Shown here: positions 1 to 5,623 of the stretch, one piece after another
Numbering within the stretch: position 1 is the stretch's first letter
How the letters are laid out: the number at the start of each line of letters is the position of its first letter
Assembly (NCBI GenBank): GCA_029946045.1
Contig: JAQSDS010000011.1
Location: 1 to 9,264, forward strand
DNA from: Rhodoferax sp.
GTDB taxonomy: Bacteria > Pseudomonadota > Gammaproteobacteria > Burkholderiales > Burkholderiaceae_C
Length of the DNA: 9,264 bases
Direction: 5' to 3'
Translations under genes and position numbers: made by a program
Notes under the pieces: model-generated
What the model was told of the DNA's origin: nothing
Seen by the model: the letters and a program-made list of their open reading frames with translations, nothing else
Database searches by the model: none

Positions 1-476
1 AGTCCCGTCAGGATCTCCATGCCACGCGCCATGTGCTCGCGCTCCACGGTTTCGGGCAGGTTCTGATAGTGAATCCAGCGCCAGCCATGGCAGGCAATCT
101 CGTGGCCCAATTGTTGGCAAGCCTGCACCAGCTCAGGGGTGCGCTCCAGTGCCATGCTGACACCAAACACGGTGAGTGGCAGGCCGCGCTGCTCGAACTC
201 GCGCAAGATGCGCCACACGCCAGCACGCGAGCCGTATTCGTAAATGCCTTCCATGCTGATGTGCCGGTCCGGGTAGCTGGCCGGGCTGGCCATCTCGGAC
301 AAAAATTGTTCCGAACCGGCGTCGCCATGCAACACGCAGTTTTCGCCTCCTTCTTCGTAGTTCAGGACAAACTGCACCGCAATGCGGGCCTGGCCTGGCC
401 AGCGGGCATGGGGCGGAGTCGGGCCGTAACCCTTGAGGTCGCGCGGGTAGGGCAGGGTGCTGTTGTAGTGGTGCAT
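1..476 (-). CDS. puuE: Allantoinase PuuE (polysaccharide-deacetylase type), 3'-truncated by window edge
   Basis: The minus-strand frame from an ATG at 476 stays open to the left edge, giving the first 158 residues; the family is usually about 300 residues, so roughly half is seen. The N-terminus reads MHHYNSTLPYPRDLKGYG, followed by WPGQARIAVQFVLNYEEGGE (residues 26-45), HGDAGSE, an EGIYEYGSRAG block, and later HEIACHGWRWIHY. These are hallmarks of PuuE, the metal-independent allantoinase of the NodB/polysaccharide-deacetylase fold, which opens the ring of (S)-allantoin to allantoate in the cytoplasm. The gene starts 27 bp after the stop of the GntR regulator on the same strand, so the two are probably one transcript. 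The region before the ATG has no strong Shine-Dalgarno sequence. The other genes of the locus (uraH, puuD, xdhC) belong to the same urate pathway. A plain polysaccharide deacetylase is unlikely given the YEEGGE block. The C-terminal catalytic half cannot be checked here. Confidence 0.92.
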   Translation of the reverse strand, partial: MHHYNSTLPYPRDLKGYGPTPPHARWPGQARIAVQFVLNYEEGGENCVLHGDAGSEQFLSEMASPASYPDRHISMEGIYEYGSRAGVWRILREFEQRGLPLTVFGVSMALERTPELVQACQQLGHEIACHGWRWIHYQNLPETVEREHMARGMEILTG

Positions 477-503
477 GGGGCAGGTTTGAAAGGATGGGCG
501 TGG

Positions 504-1217
504 TCAGGCGAATGCGTTGGCAAGGACGTCGACCAAGCCGGGTGTTGGCGCGGGGTCGAAGTCGAGGTTGGCCTCGACATGGTGCAGATGCTCTTCCATC
601 AGGCGCACCGCCAGCGCTTCGTCTTTGGCGGCCAGCGCCTTGACGATTTGCACGTGTTCGTCGCTGGAATGTTCGGCCGCGCGGGTGGATTGGTACATCA
701 GCGTGATCAGCGAGCAGCGCGAGATCAGCTCGCCGAGCAACTCTGCCAGCACCTGGTTTCCCATGAGTTCGGCCATGCGCACATGGAAGTCGCCCAGCAG
801 CTCGTTGCGCTGGCTGCGCCCCTTGTTGTCACCTTGCGCCAGGGCGGCCTGTTCGGCCTTGATGTGGGCTTGCAGCACCTTGATCTGTTTGCCGGTGACC
901 TGGCGCACAAAGGCGCGGGTGGTTTCAAGTTCCAGCATGCGGCGCACCGCAAAGACCTGTTTTGCCTCGACCACCGACGGGCTGGCCACATAAGCGCCGC
1001 GCGCCGGCTCCATGCTGATCAGGCGATGCTGTGAAAGCTGAAACAGGGCCTGGCGCACCAACGTGCGTGAGACGCCAAATTGGCTCGCAATTTTTTGCTC
1101 AGCCAGCTTGGTGCCAGGTTTGAGCCGGTGCGACACGATGGCCTGCGTGAGCGCCGCCACGATCTGGTCGGTGCTTGACGTTGCCGTGCTGGCGGGAATA
1201 ATTTGTTCGGTGGCCAT
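504..1217 (-). CDS. GntR-family (FadR/FCD subfamily) transcriptional regulator of the purine locus
   Basis: This 237-residue cytoplasmic DNA-binding regulator has a winged helix-turn-helix at about residues 16-78: DQIVAALTQAIVSHRLKPGT, then LAEQKIASQFGVSRTLVRQAL, and the wing GAYVASPS. An all-helical FCD ligand domain follows (about 84-220). FCD domains usually bind a metal through an Asp and three His. Candidate histidines H145 (GDFH), H188 (DEHVQIVKAL) and H210 (EEHLHHVE) are visible, but the residue four before H145 is Leu141 rather than the usual Asp. The gene is divergent from uraH across 65 bp holding a perfect palindrome of the FadR-subfamily type, and it precedes puuE. It is therefore likely an autoregulated repressor sensing a purine catabolite (inference; the ligand is unknown). 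The leader between operator and ATG is only 25 nt and lacks a clear ribosome site. The start is chosen because the wHTH begins soon after it and an earlier start would run into the operator. Confidence 0.9.
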   Translation of the reverse strand: MATEQIIPASTATSSTDQIVAALTQAIVSHRLKPGTKLAEQKIASQFGVSRTLVRQALFQLSQHRLISMEPARGAYVASPSVVEAKQVFAVRRMLELETTRAFVRQVTGKQIKVLQAHIKAEQAALAQGDNKGRSQRNELLGDFHVRMAELMGNQVLAELLGELISRCSLITLMYQSTRAAEHSSDEHVQIVKALAAKDEALAVRLMEEHLHHVEANLDFDPAPTPGLVDVLANAFA

Positions 1218-1242
1218 GCCCGGATGATAGCCGTTTGCGGAA

Positions 1243-1258
1243 AAAGTGTATACACTTT
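1243..1258. promoter_or_regulatory. Perfect 16-bp operator palindrome between the GntR gene and uraH
   Basis: AAAGTGTATACACTTT is a perfect inverted repeat of 16 bp centred between 1250 and 1251. Its core T-GTATAC-A fits the operator type known for FadR/FCD GntR regulators. It lies 25 bp upstream of the regulator ATG and 24 bp upstream of the uraH ATG. The core itself holds -10-like hexamers on both strands, so binding would be expected to block both divergent promoters. The site is read directly; that the adjacent GntR protein is what binds it is inferred. Confidence 0.8.
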
Positions 1259-1282
1259 GGCAAACTTTTTAAGGAAAGCACG

Positions 1283-1636
1283 ATGGGACTCAGTACACAT
1301 GTTCTCGACACCATGCATGGCGGACCGGCCGCGGGCATGGCTGTGGTCTTGTATGTCACCGGGTCCGGTGGTGAGCGTTGCCTGAAGCAATTTGTGCTCA
1401 ATCAGGACGGCCGCAACCCCGACGGCTTGCTGCTGGATGCCACGCAACTGCAGCGCGGCACCTACCGGCTGGTGTTTGACGTGGCGGCGTATTTCAAGGC
1501 CTGTGGGGTGAGCTTGCCGGAACCCAATTTTTTGAATCAGGTGAGTCTGGACTTTGGCGTGGCCGACCCCAAGCAGCATTACCACGTGCCCTTGCTGGTG
1601 AGCCCGTGGAGCTATTCAACCTACCGGGGGTCATGA
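1283..1636 (+). CDS. uraH: 5-hydroxyisourate hydrolase (transthyretin-like, HIUase)
   Basis: This 117-residue protein has the normal size for the family. It opens with MGLSTHVLDTMHGGPAAGMA and ends with HYHVPLLVSPWSYSTYRGS. The C-terminal YRGS signature separates HIU hydrolase from true transthyretin. Expected active-site residues are present: H6, R44 in NQDGRNPDG, and H99/H101. The enzyme hydrolyses 5-hydroxyisourate, the product of urate oxidation, to OHCU in the cytoplasm; UraD would act next but is not in the window. The ATG at 1283 is preceded by AAGGAAA at 1271-1277, a good ribosome site, and 24 bp upstream lies the palindromic operator shared with the divergent GntR gene. No signal peptide is visible, unlike the periplasmic forms. 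Downstream there is a 57-bp direct-repeat block and then a convergent lipoprotein gene, so uraH is probably transcribed alone. Confidence 0.95.
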   Translation: MGLSTHVLDTMHGGPAAGMAVVLYVTGSGGERCLKQFVLNQDGRNPDGLLLDATQLQRGTYRLVFDVAAYFKACGVSLPEPNFLNQVSLDFGVADPKQHYHVPLLVSPWSYSTYRGS

Positions 1637-1649
1637 GGTGGGGTTGGGT

Positions 1650-1773
1650 CTGTCCCGCAGGTCTAGTCAGTTGAGGACAGAGCAAATTTGCTGCGCAGGT
1701 ATGGGGCTGTCCCGCAAGTCTGATCAGTTGAGGACAGAGCAAATTTGCTGCGCAAATCTTGGTCTGTCCCGCA
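1650..1773. repeat. 57-bp direct repeat, two full copies plus a 10-13 bp third start, with internal inverted repeats
   Basis: Copies begin with CTGTCCCGCA at 1650, 1707 and 1764, an exact 57-bp period. Copies one (1650-1706) and two (1707-1763) match at 49 of 57 positions; the third stops about 10-13 bp in. Each full copy holds CTGTCC...GGACAG arms (1650-1655/1675-1680 and 1707-1712/1732-1737), which in copy two extend through CAA/TTG and the central CTGATCAG into an imperfect long hairpin. This is followed by the 12-bp palindrome AGCAAATTTGCT (1681-1692; 1738-1749). The block lies exactly between the 3' ends of convergent uraH and the lipoprotein gene, and the third copy ends 5 bp from the latter's stop. 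It may act as a two-way terminator or be a mobile intergenic repeat. No U-tract is present. Confidence 0.9.
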
Positions 1774-1778
1774 AGGTT

Positions 1779-2306
1779 TCACAATTGCCCTTCCGTCAGC
1801 GTATCGAGCTGGAACAGGCCGCTTTTGTGCCACAGCCAGGTGTCGGTGTAGGTCACCCGGCCCAGGCGGACGGGGGCAGGGTAGGGCTCGGCCAGGCGCA
1901 CGGTGCGCTCAATTTCGGCCATGACCTCGGGTGCGTGATGGGGCGCGCGCATCCAGCTGGTGCTGGTGACATGGCCTTTGCCATCCACTTCGACCTGCAA
2001 TACACCCACGGCATAAAGCAGGGGTGGCATCTTGCCACGGTATACCCGCTGCAAATTGCGTTCATACAAATGGTGGGCCGCATCGCGACGGTAGTCACGC
2101 GCGGTGGCAGCGTTCGATACATAAGACGGCGCAGCCACGACCGGGGGTGCCACAACGACGGGAGCGGGCGGGGGTGGCGGGGGCACGGGCAAGGCCGCGG
2201 GTGGAGGCAGCACGGGTGTCGAGGTGCAACCAGCCAAAATCATAGCCACGCCGGCCACCCAATGCAGTGGAATCTGCTTGAAGCGTAATGGGGCAAATAT
2301 GTTCAT
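1779..2306 (-). CDS. Proline-rich lipoprotein with TonB-C-like C-terminal domain, function unknown
   Basis: From the ATG at 2306 the product is 175 residues. A longer frame begins at 2414, but its 36 extra residues are polar and would bury the signal peptide, so the inner start is preferred. Residues 1-27 form a lipoprotein signal: MNIFAPLRFKQ, a hydrophobic stretch, then the lipobox ILAGC with lipidated Cys27. A Pro/Val/Ala-rich linker follows (about 31-60, with PVPPPPPPAP). The remainder (about 85-170: LLYAVGVLQVEVDGKGHVTS, then MAEIERTVRLAEPYPAP) resembles the energy-transducer TonB C-terminal fold. No TonB transmembrane anchor exists, so it is more likely a membrane-attached periplasmic or envelope protein than a working TonB. 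It is convergent with uraH and divergent from xdhC (120 bp), interrupting the purine locus without an evident link. The exact start and function are uncertain; an envelope-spanning linker role is only a guess. Confidence 0.75.
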   Translation of the reverse strand: MNIFAPLRFKQIPLHWVAGVAMILAGCTSTPVLPPPAALPVPPPPPPAPVVVAPPVVAAPSYVSNAATARDYRRDAAHHLYERNLQRVYRGKMPPLLYAVGVLQVEVDGKGHVTSTSWMRAPHHAPEVMAEIERTVRLAEPYPAPVRLGRVTYTDTWLWHKSGLFQLDTLTEGQL

Positions 2307-2426
2307 AAGGCGTCTCGGAAAAATGACCAGCTTGCGCAATCTGATTTTGTCTACCACTGGCAAAACCGTAATGTGCCTTAAAAAGCGCTGTTTGTCGCCC
2401 GCATTTGAACTCAAAGGTAATCAATT

Positions 2427-3275
2427 GTGACTTTGGAGGCGAAGTTTTTAGGGCTTTTGGGCTCACAACAGGCTGTGCTGGTCACGGTGCAGGCGCAGCG
2501 TGGCTCGGTGCCGCGCGAAGTTGGTGCCTGGATGGCGGTGTTGGCCGACGGCATCGTGGGCAGCATTGGCGGTGGTCATCTGGAGTGGCAAGCCATTGAC
2601 CAGGCGCGGACAATGCTGGGCGAGCAGGCCGGGGTGCAGCTGCGGCGTGTTGCCTTGGGGCCGTCATTGGGACAGTGTTGTGGCGGCGAGGTCACGCTGC
2701 AATTTGAGCCCGTCAACGCCGCCGACCGACCCCGCTTGCGCCAGCACTTTGCGGCACAGCAGGCGCTGTGGCCGCCCGTGGCCTTGTTTGGCGGTGGCCA
2801 TGTGGCTGCTGCGCTGGTGCAGGTGCTGGGCCGCTTGCCGTTTTTGGTGCATTGGTTTGACAGCCGCGACGGCATTTTTCCAGACACCCTGCCCGCCAAC
2901 GTCCAGGTCGAGCATTCCGACCCGGTGCAACGCGGCGTGGCAACGCTGGCGCCGGGGTCCCGGGTGCTGATCATGAGCTTCAGCCATGCAGAAGACATGG
3001 ACGTGGTGGCCGCCTGTCTGTTGCGCCAGCGCGAACATCACGACCTGCCTTTTATCGGTCTCATAGGCAGTCGCAGCAAATGGGCCACGTTCAGCCATCG
3101 CCTGACCGAGCGCGGGTTTGCCGCGTCAGAGCTGGCACAAGTGACCTGCCCGATTGGCGTGCCAGGCATTGCTGGCAAGGAACCAGAAGTGATCGCCGTC
3201 GCAGTGGCGGCACAACTCTTGCATTTAAGTAAACCACCCGGCTCCGATGAGAGCGCAGCAACCAAGGACGCATGA
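2427..3275 (+). CDS. xdhC: Xanthine dehydrogenase accessory protein XdhC
   Basis: This 282-residue protein has the usual family size. XdhC proteins bind molybdenum cofactor, aid its sulfuration and hand it to xanthine dehydrogenase (XdhB); they act in the cytoplasm. The N-terminal XdhC/CoxI domain shows VLVTVQAQRGSVPREVGAWM (residues 17-36) and GSIGGGHLEW (45-54). The C-terminal Rossmann-like domain shows ALFGGGHVAAAL from 119, FIGLIGSRSKW from 209 and PIGVPGIAGKEPEVIAVAVA from 242, all typical of XdhC. The start is GTG at 2427, with AAAGG at 2413-2417 as ribosome site; the next plausible Met is inside the conserved domain. The stop overlaps the puuD start as ATGA, so the two are cotranscribed and translationally coupled. 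Xanthine dehydrogenase subunits normally lie directly upstream of xdhC; here that position is taken by a divergent lipoprotein gene, so xdhAB must be elsewhere. Confidence 0.93.
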   Translation: MTLEAKFLGLLGSQQAVLVTVQAQRGSVPREVGAWMAVLADGIVGSIGGGHLEWQAIDQARTMLGEQAGVQLRRVALGPSLGQCCGGEVTLQFEPVNAADRPRLRQHFAAQQALWPPVALFGGGHVAAALVQVLGRLPFLVHWFDSRDGIFPDTLPANVQVEHSDPVQRGVATLAPGSRVLIMSFSHAEDMDVVAACLLRQREHHDLPFIGLIGSRSKWATFSHRLTERGFAASELAQVTCPIGVPGIAGKEPEVIAVAVAAQLLHLSKPPGSDESAATKDA

Positions 3276-4501
3276 TGGAAAGTTATATTTTGGATTGGCT
3301 CAATCTGTTGCTGCGCTGGACGCATGTGGTCACGGCCATCGCCTGGATAGGTTCCTCGTTTTACTTTGTCTTTCTGGACAGCAGCCTGACCCCGCCCGAA
3401 GATGAAGACCTGAAGAAACAGGGCGTCAGCGGCGAGCTGTGGGCGGTGCATGGCGGCGGCTTTTACCACCCGGTCAAGTTCGCCGTCAAACCACCGCAGT
3501 TGCCCAAGCACTTGCATTGGTTTTACTGGGAAAGCTACAGCACCTGGCTCACCGGCTTTGCGTTGTTTACCGTGTCCTACCTGTGGAGCGCGAGCACCTA
3601 CCTGATCGATAAGTCAAAAATGGACTGGGCGCCCTGGCAGGCTATCACCGTAGCCATCGCGTTTCTGGTGGTGTTCTGGGTGCTCTATGACCTGATCTGC
3701 CGACGCTATGGGCAGCGCAAAAACGGCGATGCGATGGTTGGCGCCCTGGTGTTGCTGCTGGTTTGTATTGCGAGTTGGCTGGCCTGCCACTGGTTTGCCG
3801 GACGCGCGGCCTTTTTGCTGATGGGCGCCATGCTGGCCACCAGCATGAGCGCCAACGTGGCGCACTGGATTATTCCGGGCCAGCGCAAAGTGGTCGCCGC
3901 CATCAAGGCCGGGGAACCGGTGGACCCGATCCACGGTATGCGTGGCAAGCAACGCAGCGTGCACAACACTTACTTCACGCTGCCGGTGTTGTTTGCCATG
4001 CTCAGCGGCCACTACAGCTTTACCTATACGCATCCGCAAAACTGGCTGGTGCTGATCGCCATGATGTTTGCCGGCGCCGCCATCCGGCAGTTTTTTGTCA
4101 TGCGCCACGGCTACAAGCTGGGTCGCAATGGCAACCCCTTGCCCTATGCCGGGGTGGGCGTGGCGGTGATGGTGGCCATGATGCTCTGGCTGGCGCCCGA
4201 GTCTGCCAAGACGACGCCGGCTACCGCTGCTGATACGGTGACCGCCAGCGTGGGCGGCGCCATTGGTTACGCCACGCTGCAACCCATCCTGGCGCAGCGT
4301 TGTTACCTGTGCCACGGTGCACAAGTGCAGATGAAGAACGTGCGGCTCGACTCGGCCGCCAACGTCAAGCTGCACGCGCAAAATATCTACCAGCAGGCGG
4401 TGGTGAGCAAGATCATGCCCATGACCAACACCACTGGCATCTCGGAAGCCGAGCGCATGGTGATCAAACAGTGGTTCGAGACCGGGGCCAAGACCGATTA
4501 A
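3272..4501 (+). CDS. puuD: Membrane urate oxidase/dehydrogenase PuuD with C-terminal cytochrome c domain
   Basis: This 409-residue inner-membrane protein belongs to the PuuD (urate oxidase N-terminal, DUF989) family. It oxidises urate to 5-hydroxyisourate and passes the electrons to the respiratory chain, not to O2 with peroxide release. The N-terminus LNLLLRWTHVVTAIAWIGSS starts the first of several hydrophobic segments (others about 92-112, 124-142, 155-172, 178-198, 230-245, 256-275, 288-308). Family blocks ELWAVHGGGFYHPVKF and NVAHWIIPGQRKVV are present. The C-terminal soluble part carries a heme c site, C344-YL-C347-H348, and a likely distal ligand Met382 or Met384 in KIMPMTN, so it is the fused-cytochrome form. 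ATG at 3272 overlaps the xdhC stop; a second ATG at 3275 is equally possible. AAGGA at 3264-3268 serves as ribosome site. The gene ends 28 bp before a convergent toxin gene, with no clear terminator. Confidence 0.94.
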   Translation: MMESYILDWLNLLLRWTHVVTAIAWIGSSFYFVFLDSSLTPPEDEDLKKQGVSGELWAVHGGGFYHPVKFAVKPPQLPKHLHWFYWESYSTWLTGFALFTVSYLWSASTYLIDKSKMDWAPWQAITVAIAFLVVFWVLYDLICRRYGQRKNGDAMVGALVLLLVCIASWLACHWFAGRAAFLLMGAMLATSMSANVAHWIIPGQRKVVAAIKAGEPVDPIHGMRGKQRSVHNTYFTLPVLFAMLSGHYSFTYTHPQNWLVLIAMMFAGAAIRQFFVMRHGYKLGRNGNPLPYAGVGVAVMVAMMLWLAPESAKTTPATAADTVTASVGGAIGYATLQPILAQRCYLCHGAQVQMKNVRLDSAANVKLHAQNIYQQAVVSKIMPMTNTTGISEAERMVIKQWFETGAKTD

Positions 4502-4529
4502 GTAAACGGGATCAATCCAATCGTGTCAC

Positions 4530-4961
4530 TCAATGCAAGCCCTTCGGCATCAATGCCTGCGGCGTGATGACTCGTGTCGCCATGGCCGGGTCCTGCAGCA
4601 ACAACTTGTCGCCGGTGACCAGCACCAGTTCAGCATGACTGGCCAGTAGATCCCAAAGGAATTGATCGCCCGGATCTGGCGCCCTGTACCGCAATTGATC
4701 TGCTGGTGAACTGAGCACAATGGCATGCTGGGCCAGCTCAAGCAAAATGGTATCAACTTCTGCTGGTGATAAACCGTGCAATTGATGGATATGTGGCCGC
4801 AGCAGCATCTCGCGGTATTCGGCCAGCAAACTCTCGGACACCGCGAACGCAAACGCTGCGCTCAGCATGCCGTCCAGCACAACGGCAACCGGTGAATCAG
4901 GGTTTGATGTGATCAGGCCAGACACCACCACATTGGTATCGATGATGAAGACTTGGCTCAC
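4530..4961 (-). CDS. PIN-domain toxin (putative ribonuclease) of a type II toxin-antitoxin module
   Basis: The 143-residue PIN-fold protein is of the 'putative toxin-antitoxin system toxin component, PIN family' type. It reads VFIIDTNVVVSGLITS at the N-terminus, a middle AVSESLLAEYREMLLRP, and DPGDQFLWDLL then ELVLVTGDKLLL near the end. Acidic residues expected to bind Mg2+ or Mn2+ are D8, E48, D99 (with D96 nearby) and D118, so the metal-dependent RNase site looks intact. The start is a GTG whose first bases overlap the antitoxin stop (GTGA, 4958-4961), giving translational coupling in which antitoxin is made first. Its 3' end faces the end of puuD. The target RNA cannot be told from sequence. 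Other roles for PIN proteins exist, but the coupled ribbon-helix-helix partner makes a toxin the best call. Confidence 0.88.
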   Translation of the reverse strand: MSQVFIIDTNVVVSGLITSNPDSPVAVVLDGMLSAAFAFAVSESLLAEYREMLLRPHIHQLHGLSPAEVDTILLELAQHAIVLSSPADQLRYRAPDPGDQFLWDLLASHAELVLVTGDKLLLQDPAMATRVITPQALMPKGLH

Positions 4962-5197
4962 AACGCGTGGCGCACATCGTATTGCTCGGCCAATGCGATT
5001 GAGAGCGCTTGATCCCCACTCAATTGACTGCGCTCACGCGCTCGGCGCACCAGATCCTGCGCTTGCTCGCGCGACTTGATGCCATAAAAATCAAGGCTCT
5101 CATCAATCAACTGCCCGATTGTTTTATGGCGCTGCGCGGCTGCTTCCTTTAAAGCACGATAGCGCGGCTCTGAGAGCGTGATGGTTAAACGGCTCAT
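4958..5197 (-). CDS. Ribbon-helix-helix (CopG-type) antitoxin for the PIN toxin
   Basis: This 79-residue protein has an N-terminal ribbon-helix-helix: a short basic beta strand, SRLTITLSEPRYRALKEAAA, then HKTIGQLIDESLDFYGI (about residues 24-40). The dimer would bind the operator through the paired strands. The charged tail (about 41-79) has the usual place and make-up of a toxin-neutralising segment. The stop overlaps the toxin's GTG start. Upstream of the ATG at 5197 are nested inverted repeats (5212-5240) suited to autoregulation by antitoxin or by the complex. The ribosome site is weak (GTGAG, 13 nt upstream). The PIN partner, order and overlap fit VapBC-like modules, although the DNA-binding fold is RHH rather than AbrB. 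Confidence 0.87.
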   Translation of the reverse strand: MSRLTITLSEPRYRALKEAAAQRHKTIGQLIDESLDFYGIKSREQAQDLVRRARERSQLSGDQALSIALAEQYDVRHAL

Positions 5198-5211
5198 GTT
5201 GATGACTCACT

Positions 5212-5240
5212 TTGGTGTTAAAGCACCAATATGTTAACAC
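5212..5240. promoter_or_regulatory. Nested inverted repeats upstream of the RHH antitoxin (likely operator)
   Basis: Three symmetric elements overlap here: TTGGTG (5212-5217) with CACCAA (5224-5229); GTGTTAA (5215-5221) with TTAACAC (5234-5240); and the palindrome TGTTAACA (5232-5239). They lie 15-43 bp upstream of the antitoxin start, where a toxin-antitoxin operator is expected. The symmetry is direct observation; binding by the RHH protein is inference. Confidence 0.55.
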
Positions 5241-5294
5241 AGCTCATTCAAGCGGTGGTAACAGGTGGAGGTCTAGGCCGATTGAGAGTGTGTC

Positions 5295-5603
5295 TCAAAC
5301 TTCGGCAGGCTGGTACACCCGGATGCGGGGCGCGATTTTGGCCAGTGTTTGTCGCGTCACTGTGCGCATGTCGTACTCGGTTTGCAAATTCAGCCAGTAA
5401 CGTGGCTCCATGCTGAAGAACAGACCCAGCCGCAGCGCAGTGTCGGCCGTGATCGGGCGCGCACCGTTGACGATGTCGCTGATGCGGCTGGGAGGCACGT
5501 CCATGTCGGCGGCGAGTTGGCGCGCGGTAATACCCATGGGTTTCATGAACTCTTCCAGCAAAATTTCGCCAGGGTGAATTTCGTCAAGCAATTTATCGGG
5601 CAT
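5295..5603 (-). CDS. higA: HigA-type antitoxin (XRE/HTH)
   Basis: This 102-residue protein has the standard HigA form. The N-terminal IHPGEILLEEFMKPMGITAR leads into a helix-turn-helix (about residues 26-49: QLAADMDVPPSRISDIVNGAR), then ITADTALRLGLFFSMEPRYW (51-70) and LNLQTEYDMR. It is a DNA-binding antitoxin that neutralises HigB and represses its own operon. It lies downstream of the toxin, the reversed order typical of HigBA, with 20 bp between the higB stop and its ATG at 5603. GGAG eight or so bases upstream of that ATG is a good ribosome site. A 6-bp inverted repeat, TTGAGA-N5-TCTCAA (5282-5298), straddles the stop codon but has no U-tract. The gene appears intact. Confidence 0.95.
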   Translation of the reverse strand: MPDKLLDEIHPGEILLEEFMKPMGITARQLAADMDVPPSRISDIVNGARPITADTALRLGLFFSMEPRYWLNLQTEYDMRTVTRQTLAKIAPRIRVYQPAEV

Positions 5604-5623
5604 GGTTGAACTCCAAAACCACC

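Noticed and set aside
33..1034. Long plus-strand open frame of 333 codons
   Set aside because: It runs antisense through puuE and the GntR regulator, both clear family matches; its product has no recognisable domain and reflects high-GC shadow coding.
1494..1742. Minus-strand open frame through the 57-bp repeat with repeated Cys/Pro-rich peptide
   Set aside because: The open frame follows from a repeat length divisible by three and it overlaps the end of uraH; no ribosome site or known domain.
1650..1773. CRISPR array
   Set aside because: The whole 57-bp unit repeats without variable spacers, there are only two full copies, and no cas gene is near.
1638..2288. Plus-strand open frame starting in the repeat and running into the lipoprotein region
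   Set aside because: It begins with a GTG without ribosome site and is antisense to the lipoprotein gene, which has a clear lipobox.
2344..2358. Possible second GntR operator upstream of xdhC (TTTTGTCTACCACT)
   Set aside because: It resembles the palindrome core in only about half of its positions and lacks true symmetry; not enough to call a site.
3614..4381. 255-codon minus-strand open frame inside puuD
   Set aside because: Antisense to a well-supported membrane protein; His/Gln/Gly-rich product typical of a shadow frame.
5282..5298. TTGAGA-N5-TCTCAA at the higA stop as a terminator
   Set aside because: The stem is short and not GC-rich, with no U-tract on the minus strand.
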